Positions 5,974 to 10,638 of a stretch of DNA of 10,638 nucleotides are shown piece by piece. The stretch lies in NCBI GenBank assembly GCA_050735975.1, contig JBOHVS010000293.1, positions 1 to 10,638 of the forward strand, written 5' to 3'. This DNA is from DATMBL01 sp050735975. Its GTDB lineage: Bacteria > Desulfobacterota > Binatia > UBA9968. The notes beneath the pieces were generated by a model. That model made no database searches. It was given only the letters and a program-made list of their open reading frames with translations, and was not told the origin of the DNA. The position numbers were made by a program, and so were the translations under genes. Position 1 is the stretch's first letter. Each line of letters opens with the position of its first letter.

Positions 5974-7764
5974 TTACTTCTCAATGTCATCGTGCGACGG
6001 CTCGGTACTCGTCGCGGGCTCAATTCTGGACCGCTGAACCTCAGGCCGGTACGCCTGGGGCAAATTCACGACAATTCCCGAAAGACCGTCTTGCCGAAGC
6101 TGCTTTAACTGGCGCTCAGCATCCTCCGGCTCGGAAAAGTTGCCAATCCTCACGCGGATGGCTCCCCCGCTATCAGGCATGGTTAGAGAGACAGCATAAC
6201 CGCGGCGTCCCAGCCTCTCGGCCCAGCGCTGAGCCTCGATTCTTTCGGCAAATGCGAGTTGAATGATGTAACCTTCCAAAAAACGGGGTGCCGGTGGCCG
6301 TTGGGGTGTTGGGTTGTGAGCCGGTTTTAGAGCGATCACCCGATCACCTTGCTCTTCGAATGGCTGATTGTGTTTTGACTTCGCGGCAATCGCCGGTTTC
6401 GGCTGAGGCGCGTCCGGGTTACGCTCAAGTTTGGGAGCAACGGCCTTTGCAACCGGTTGCTTGTCTTGCGCCACGCGAGACGGGGACGACTTCCCATCCG
6501 TTGTTTGCTTCGCCACTATCGTCGGTGATTTTTTCTCCGCTGGTTTGGCTCTGTTTACTTTCTCGGTGCTTTCGGATTTTGATGCCCGTGGTTGCGCCGG
6601 CGCGGTTTCGGTCATTGAATTGCGGGGGGCCGCTCCCGCCCGTCCCGCCTCTAGGTCGGGCTTCACAGCCGATTTGGCAATGTTCGCAACCGGTTCAGAG
6701 GTTTTTTTCTTCGTCTCCATTACCGTCGCCGGCTCCGCCGGCTTCGCCGCGCTGTACTCGGCTTTAACCTTCCCCGGCGACGGTTCCTTCGTCGCCGGCG
6801 TTCCAGATACATCACCCTGCCTGGGTGAACTCAAGCGGTCCCCGACGGATGTCGCCTTGGCTGCCGAGATTGATGGTTGCGGCGGCGCAGCCGCGGGAGC
6901 GGCTTCGCGCGCGTTCTCTTTTACCGCCGGGCTGGGTTTTTCATTCTTTACCGGTGTATTTTGGGCCTTCGTCGCTTCGCCAGGCCTACCAGCCGCCGCC
7001 GAACGCTCCGTTCTCTTTGGCACAACCTTGGACGGCTCTACTTTTGCAACGATCGTCTCCTCTCGAACGGCCGGATGGTAAGCGGGGACTGGCTCAGAGG
7101 CGCGATAAGATAACAGCCGCAACGGGGCATCTGCCCGGGCGGCAAAAATGACCGCTTCCCCCAAAAGACTATTCTCGCTGATCTCCTGCCTTAGAAAGCT
7201 TCGAACTTTCTCTTTCGGAGCATAAACGATGGCGCGTTCCAAAATGACGCGCGCACCGGAAGTCTCCCGTACAACGCTGCGCCAAGATAAATTCAGGCCG
7301 TAACCGGCCAGCTCCCGTTCCTGATAGATCTCAGAATCAGTTGAGAGAATTGTTAATAACTCAATGCCATACCTCGAAAAAAGCTGAAGGAGTTTCTCGC
7401 TATGTTCATCTTCGGCTTCGAAGGTTTCCGGGACCCCCATGACGACTTCAAGATACCGTTCGTCGGGACTCTTAGTAGCCGAATGTGTAAAAAAACCGAT
7501 GCCGCCAACTGTAGCTATATTGTTGGCAAACTGCAGCGCGGAGGTCTTACGGTTGTGGACGATCTGCTCGACCATGCGTTCCAAATTCTGCTTGTAGCGA
7601 TCACCCAAGTATTTGGCCTTTGGCGTACTGTAGTAGCTGGACGGGGTTGTGATCAACCCGAATACCGCGTTCTTGTTCGCTGGAGCGTCATGCATACCGC
7701 AGCCTACTATCAGCAAGTAAAAACAATTAATGAAATGCATTAAATATTTGTCACAACTCTTCAT
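5974..7764 (-). CDS. Putative lipoprotein with C-terminal SPOR domain
   Basis: This 596-aa protein is not one I can name. Residues 1-22 look like a lipoprotein signal: Lys2 and Lys6, a hydrophobic stretch, and a lipobox-like IVGC with Cys22. Gly at +2 rather than Asp suggests outer-membrane sorting by the E. coli rule. Residues about 45-223 form an ordered-looking unrecognised domain with notable strings QFANNIATVGGIGFF (78-92), DERYLEVVMGVPETFE (101-116) and GYGLNLSWRSVV (154-165). Residues about 224-497 are a long Ala/Pro/Lys-rich, probably disordered linker that could span the periplasm. Residues 498-569 are a SPOR domain (GYIIQLAFAE...RVRIGNFSEPEDAERQLKQL), a fold that binds denuded glycan strands of septal peptidoglycan. 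The ATG at 7764 is chosen because it provides the charged n-region; GGGAG lies about 12 nt upstream. It is divergent from the ATPase/activator pair. A cell-envelope or division-site role is inference. Confidence 0.85.
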   Translation of the reverse strand: MKSCDKYLMHFINCFYLLIVGCGMHDAPANKNAVFGLITTPSSYYSTPKAKYLGDRYKQNLERMVEQIVHNRKTSALQFANNIATVGGIGFFTHSATKSPDERYLEVVMGVPETFEAEDEHSEKLLQLFSRYGIELLTILSTDSEIYQERELAGYGLNLSWRSVVRETSGARVILERAIVYAPKEKVRSFLRQEISENSLLGEAVIFAARADAPLRLLSYRASEPVPAYHPAVREETIVAKVEPSKVVPKRTERSAAAGRPGEATKAQNTPVKNEKPSPAVKENAREAAPAAAPPQPSISAAKATSVGDRLSSPRQGDVSGTPATKEPSPGKVKAEYSAAKPAEPATVMETKKKTSEPVANIAKSAVKPDLEAGRAGAAPRNSMTETAPAQPRASKSESTEKVNRAKPAEKKSPTIVAKQTTDGKSSPSRVAQDKQPVAKAVAPKLERNPDAPQPKPAIAAKSKHNQPFEEQGDRVIALKPAHNPTPQRPPAPRFLEGYIIQLAFAERIEAQRWAERLGRRGYAVSLTMPDSGGAIRVRIGNFSEPEDAERQLKQLRQDGLSGIVVNLPQAYRPEVQRSRIEPATSTEPSHDDIEK

Positions 7765-7800
7765 GTTTGTTATTTGCTCCCGTCAACCGAATTTCGTTCC

Positions 7801-7828
7801 TTGACACAACTTGGTGACGACTTATAAT
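7801..7828 (+). promoter_or_regulatory. Perfect-consensus sigma70 promoter for the ATPase/activator unit
   Basis: TTGACA at 7801-7806 and TATAAT at 7823-7828, separated by 16 bp, match the -35 and -10 consensus at all twelve positions. Transcription would start near 7835, leaving a leader of roughly 60 nt before the ATG at 7898. Exact matches to both boxes are uncommon and imply a strong housekeeping promoter unless repressed. I see no convincing operator palindrome. Confidence 0.75.
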
Positions 7829-7845
7829 GAAACAGTTTTTTGCTC

Positions 7846-7874
7846 AATATAAACTCTGGAATCCCCAAAGACAA
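7846..7874 (-). promoter_or_regulatory. Candidate sigma70 promoter for the SPOR lipoprotein
   Basis: On the minus strand, TTGTCT (plus 7869-7874) and TATATT (plus 7846-7851) are separated by 17 bp, matching consensus at 4 of 6 and 5 of 6 positions. Initiation would fall near 7839, giving a leader of about 75 nt. It lies within the plus-strand leader, so the two divergent genes would be transcribed from promoters that face and overlap one another. An alternative minus-strand pair, TTGAGC-N15-TATAAG, uses the other promoter's -10 region and has poorer spacing. Confidence 0.4.
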
Positions 7875-7897
7875 CAAAAAAGCGCAAGGGTGCTGAT

Positions 7898-9349
7898 ATG
7901 GCGCTGGGCGAACTGCTGCTAGCAAAAGAAGTAATCAATCAAGAGCAACTCCAGACAATTCTCCACCAGCAGAAGATAGCTGGAGGGCGGTTTGGAGATA
8001 ATTTAGTCGCGCTCGGCTATGTCACCCGAGAACAACTCGAGGCGATACTTCAAGAGCCGCCTCCAGCGCCAAAAACCATCCTCGAAACCGGCCTGGACAG
8101 CAATTTTTTACTCAATCTGCTTCTGCGAATGATGTATCTCTCCGGGCTCCAAACCATTCCGGAGATGTCGGAACAAATTAAACTCGCGCGCGCTGTTGTC
8201 GAAGCGCTCCTCGGCTTCGCCAAAAAGGAGGCCCTTGTAGAAATCAAGGGCCCTCTGGAAAACAACCACGCCATTATGCGGTACGCGCTGACCCATGCCG
8301 GTAAAGAGCGAGCCGCGGAGGCATTACGACGGTGCGAGTATATTGGACCGGCGCCCGTGCCTTTGCCTTCATATCAACTACAGGTTCAGAAGCAGACCAT
8401 CACCAACGAAGTCATCGGCATGGAAAGGCTTACAAAAGCCCTCTCGCATTTGGTTCTGCCGCAAGACATCATTAGGCGGATCGGCCCAGCGGCCAACTCA
8501 GGGCGCGCTATTCTGGTCTACGGCGCCGCGGGGAATGGAAAGACATCGATTGCGCAGGCTTTGGCTGAAGCTTTTCAGCAGCCCGTCTATATTCCCCACT
8601 CCCTCGAAGAGGACGGTCAGATCATCAAATTTTTCGACCCGGCCGTGCACGTCTTGATGCCCAGTACAATCAATGGCACGAACGGATCTTCTCATCCGAT
8701 GCTTCTTCCGCCGACGGAATACGATCCGCGGTGGGTGCGCTGCAAAAGACCGGCAATTATTACGGGTGGTGAGTTGACTCTCGAGATGCTCGATCTCGAC
8801 TTCGATCCTCATTCGAAGTACTACGAAGCGCCGCTTCACATGAAGGCGATCGGCGGGATTTTCATCATTGACGATTTCGGACGCCAAAGAGTGAGGCCTA
8901 ACGATCTCCTGAATCGCTGGATTTTTCCACTGGAACGCAAGGTGGATTATCTGACTTTGCACACGGGCAAAAAGCTCGAGCTTCTGTTCGACCAGCTTAT
9001 TATTTTTGCAACCAATTTCCCGCCGGAGGAGTTGATGGACCCGGCGCAGCTCCGGCGCGTCCATTACAAGCTAAAAGTCGAGCCGCCGACGGTTAACGAG
9101 TTCAGAGAAATTTTCCAGCGCATCTGCGCATCCTACGGTCTCGAATTCTCTGAGGAGACTATGGCCTATCTTTTAAACTCTTTTTACATCAAGCATAAAG
9201 TTCCGTTCGCCGGATTTCACCCCAAATTTATCGCTGAGCACGTCATTGCGGCGTGCCACTATACCGGCACGCCTCCTCGAATTACGCGTCAATTGCTTGC
9301 GGACGCCCTGGAAAACATGGTGATCCTGCCTTCTTCGGTTCGAGACTAA
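7898..9349 (+). CDS. AAA ATPase with MshEN/GspE-type N-terminal domain (Flp-pilus-associated chaperone-like family)
   Basis: A 483-aa cytoplasmic ATPase. Residues 2-54 form two 24-residue half-motifs separated by five residues (KIAGG): ALGELLL...LHQQ and RFGDNLVALG...LQEP. This is the layout of the GspE N-terminal/MshEN domain. Residues about 62-150 look like a helical/winged-helix region (YALTHAGKERAAEALRR). The AAA core has Walker A GAAGNGKTS (209-217), Walker B IFIIDDFG (321-328), sensor 1 ATN (371-373) and Arg386/Arg387 as possible arginine finger. The DLLNRWIFPLE (336-346) and TLHTGKKLEL (353-362) stretches match proteins I recall annotated as predicted ATPases with chaperone activity associated with Flp pilus assembly. 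Those usually lack the N-terminal domain; this comparison is from memory. An AAGGG Shine-Dalgarno lies 7 nt before the ATG. The sigma54 activator follows 6 bp after its stop. Substrate unknown. Confidence 0.85.
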   Translation: MALGELLLAKEVINQEQLQTILHQQKIAGGRFGDNLVALGYVTREQLEAILQEPPPAPKTILETGLDSNFLLNLLLRMMYLSGLQTIPEMSEQIKLARAVVEALLGFAKKEALVEIKGPLENNHAIMRYALTHAGKERAAEALRRCEYIGPAPVPLPSYQLQVQKQTITNEVIGMERLTKALSHLVLPQDIIRRIGPAANSGRAILVYGAAGNGKTSIAQALAEAFQQPVYIPHSLEEDGQIIKFFDPAVHVLMPSTINGTNGSSHPMLLPPTEYDPRWVRCKRPAIITGGELTLEMLDLDFDPHSKYYEAPLHMKAIGGIFIIDDFGRQRVRPNDLLNRWIFPLERKVDYLTLHTGKKLELLFDQLIIFATNFPPEELMDPAQLRRVHYKLKVEPPTVNEFREIFQRICASYGLEFSEETMAYLLNSFYIKHKVPFAGFHPKFIAEHVIAACHYTGTPPRITRQLLADALENMVILPSSVRD

Positions 9350-9355
9350 GCAGCG

Positions 9356-10636
9356 ATGCCGCAACCCCTAGCCCTCGTCATCCATGCGCTGAAGTCGTCT
9401 CCGACAGCCGTAACAAGACTGTTGGAGGCGCGCGGGCTTTCGGTGCATCTTACCCGCAGCTTGGATGAAGTGGAGCGGGTCTTTTCAGCCTTCCCTCTGG
9501 ATCAAATCAAGTTCGTATTCGCTGACGTCGCCCTTTGTCGCGGCAACACCTGGGAAAGTCTGATTCAGCGCTCGGGTCGCTCCCCTTCAGAGTTAGCCTT
9601 CATTTGTTATCACCCCGAACACATCCATCATCTGTACAATCTCTTCGGCTACATACCGTCCGCCTCGGACGATGGCCGGTCGTCCGATACTCTCCAGCCC
9701 CCCATGGTGATCGGGGAGACGCCGCAATTTCACGGGGTTATTAACCTGGCGAACCGTTATGCCATGCACGATATCACAGTCTTAATCACAGGTGAGACGG
9801 GAACAGGGAAAGAGGTTATGGCCCAGTACATCCACTCCCACGGACCGAGGGCGGACAAACCTTTTGTCGCCTGCAATATGACGGCGATCCCAGAGACTTT
9901 GGTTGAGAGCGAGCTTTTCGGCTACGTCCGGGGCGCCTTCACTGGGGCCGATCGCAACAAAAAAGGCTTGATTGAGGCGGCCGAGGGCGGAACGCTCTTT
10001 CTCGACGAGATCGGCGATCTCGCTCCGGCCATCCAACTTAAACTTTTGCGTTTTCTCGAGACCCGGGAGTACTACAAAGTTGGCGACTCCACGCCTAAGA
10101 CGAGCGATGTCCGAATCATTGCCGCGACGAACAAAGAGCTCGATGAAGCGATTCAAACCAACGGCTTCCGGAAAGATCTCTACTTTCGCCTGAACAGCGC
10201 GCGAATCATTCTTCCTCCGCTACGCGAACGAAAAGAAGATATCATATTGCTATTGGCCAATTTCATGTACGGGACATGCCAGCAATACGGAAGACCCTTG
10301 AAGAAGCTTAGCAGCTCGGCCAAAGCACTGTTGTTGAATTATCCGTGGCCGGGAAACATCCGGGAGCTAAAAAGCGTCGTGGAGAGCGCGGTTATGGTTT
10401 CCGACGGTGAATACATTACACTCGCCGACCTGCCCATGCATCTTCAGCAATATGCAACCGGCCATCGCGAGGAAATCGGCTCCAAAGCAATACGTAACAT
10501 CGAGGAGGGTGAAAGGAGTCTTATCGAAGAGGCGTTGCGACAAACGAACGGCAACAAAGCCAAAGCTGCCGAGGCCCTCGGGATATCGACTCGGACGCTT
10601 TACCGAAAAATCGAAAAATTCGCTATCGCACAATAG
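9356..10636 (+). CDS. Sigma54-dependent transcriptional activator with degenerate receiver domain
   Basis: An NtrC/FleQ-class enhancer-binding protein of 426 aa, complete within the window. Residues about 1-105 resemble a receiver domain but lack the usual N-terminal acidic pair (LALVIHALKSSP). Asp57 (FVFADVAL) may align with the phospho-acceptor, and the conserved Thr/Lys are not evident. The central AAA+ domain is intact: Walker A GETGTGKE (146-153), ELFGYVRGAFTGA with the sigma54-contacting GAFTGA loop (193-198), Walker B TLFLDEIG (213-220), AATN (256-259), FRKDLYFRLN with arginine fingers (271-280), and WPGNIREL (331-338). A Fis-type helix-turn-helix closes the protein (NGNKAKAAEALGISTRTLYRKI, 398-419). 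It should activate sigma54 promoters, probably without phosphorylation. No Shine-Dalgarno is visible and the gap to the ATPase gene is 6 bp, so coupled translation is likely. I see no convincing -24/-12 promoter in the window; targets are presumably elsewhere. Confidence 0.95.
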   Translation: MPQPLALVIHALKSSPTAVTRLLEARGLSVHLTRSLDEVERVFSAFPLDQIKFVFADVALCRGNTWESLIQRSGRSPSELAFICYHPEHIHHLYNLFGYIPSASDDGRSSDTLQPPMVIGETPQFHGVINLANRYAMHDITVLITGETGTGKEVMAQYIHSHGPRADKPFVACNMTAIPETLVESELFGYVRGAFTGADRNKKGLIEAAEGGTLFLDEIGDLAPAIQLKLLRFLETREYYKVGDSTPKTSDVRIIAATNKELDEAIQTNGFRKDLYFRLNSARIILPPLRERKEDIILLLANFMYGTCQQYGRPLKKLSSSAKALLLNYPWPGNIRELKSVVESAVMVSDGEYITLADLPMHLQQYATGHREEIGSKAIRNIEEGERSLIEEALRQTNGNKAKAAEALGISTRTLYRKIEKFAIAQ

Positions 10637-10638
10637 CA

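Noticed and set aside
6431..7081. 216-codon plus-strand open frame opposite the lipoprotein gene
   Set aside because: It mirrors the Ala/Pro/Lys-rich linker on the other strand, has a low-complexity composition, no recognisable domain and no ribosome site; the minus-strand gene has a lipoprotein signal and a SPOR domain.
7835..7897. Riboswitch (for example a c-di-GMP aptamer) in the ATPase leader
   Set aside because: The leader is only about 60 nt and shows none of the conserved GEMM-type sequence blocks; only a 5-bp hairpin is visible.
8498..9064. 188-codon minus-strand open frame inside the ATPase gene
   Set aside because: Antisense shadow of the conserved AAA core; composition is irregular and no family is recognisable.

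Overview
The window reads as a chromosomal segment of a Gram-negative bacterium with mid-50s percent G+C (estimated by eye). Support for Gram-negative is a predicted lipoprotein carrying a peptidoglycan-binding SPOR domain. A separate gatCAB operon implies indirect synthesis of Gln-tRNA and/or Asn-tRNA. The mix of gatCAB, a SPOR lipoprotein, a GspE/MshEN-type N-domain fused to an AAA ATPase and an NtrC-type regulator resembles deltaproteobacterial-type lineages (Desulfobacterota, Myxococcota, Binatota and relatives). That placement is an inference from gene content, not a demonstrated assignment.

Layout. Positions 65-2436, minus strand: a tight housekeeping operon transcribed rnhB (RNase HII), then a YraN-family protein (4-bp overlap), then serS (9-bp gap). 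Positions 2437-2668: a divergent intergenic region holding two different degenerate tandem arrays, one of 7-bp and one of 6-bp units. Positions 2669-5865, plus strand: gatC-gatA-gatB, the complete tRNA-dependent amidotransferase, with catalytic residues intact. Positions 5866-5973: a convergent gap that starts with a third degenerate array (6-bp units) running over the gatB stop codon. Positions 5974-7764, minus strand: a 596-aa putative lipoprotein with an unrecognised N-terminal domain, a long Ala/Pro/Lys-rich linker and a C-terminal SPOR domain. Positions 7765-7897: a divergent control region with a perfect-consensus sigma70 promoter (TTGACA-N16-TATAAT) on the plus strand. Positions 7898-10636, plus strand: a two-gene unit encoding an AAA ATPase of the family annotated as Flp-pilus-associated chaperone ATPases, and a sigma54-dependent activator with a degenerate receiver domain.

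How the genes may work together. The left 6 kb is translation and RNA/DNA maintenance. The right part looks like accessory regulation. The ATPase carries an MshEN-like N-terminal domain, which in type II secretion and type IV pilus ATPases can bind cyclic-di-GMP. It is followed after 6 bp by an activator that lacks most phosphorylation residues. A plausible inference is that this pair forms a control module for a surface appendage or envelope process, perhaps together with the divergent SPOR lipoprotein. No pilus structural genes are in the window, so the target is unknown. This pair is the best candidate for something not well described.
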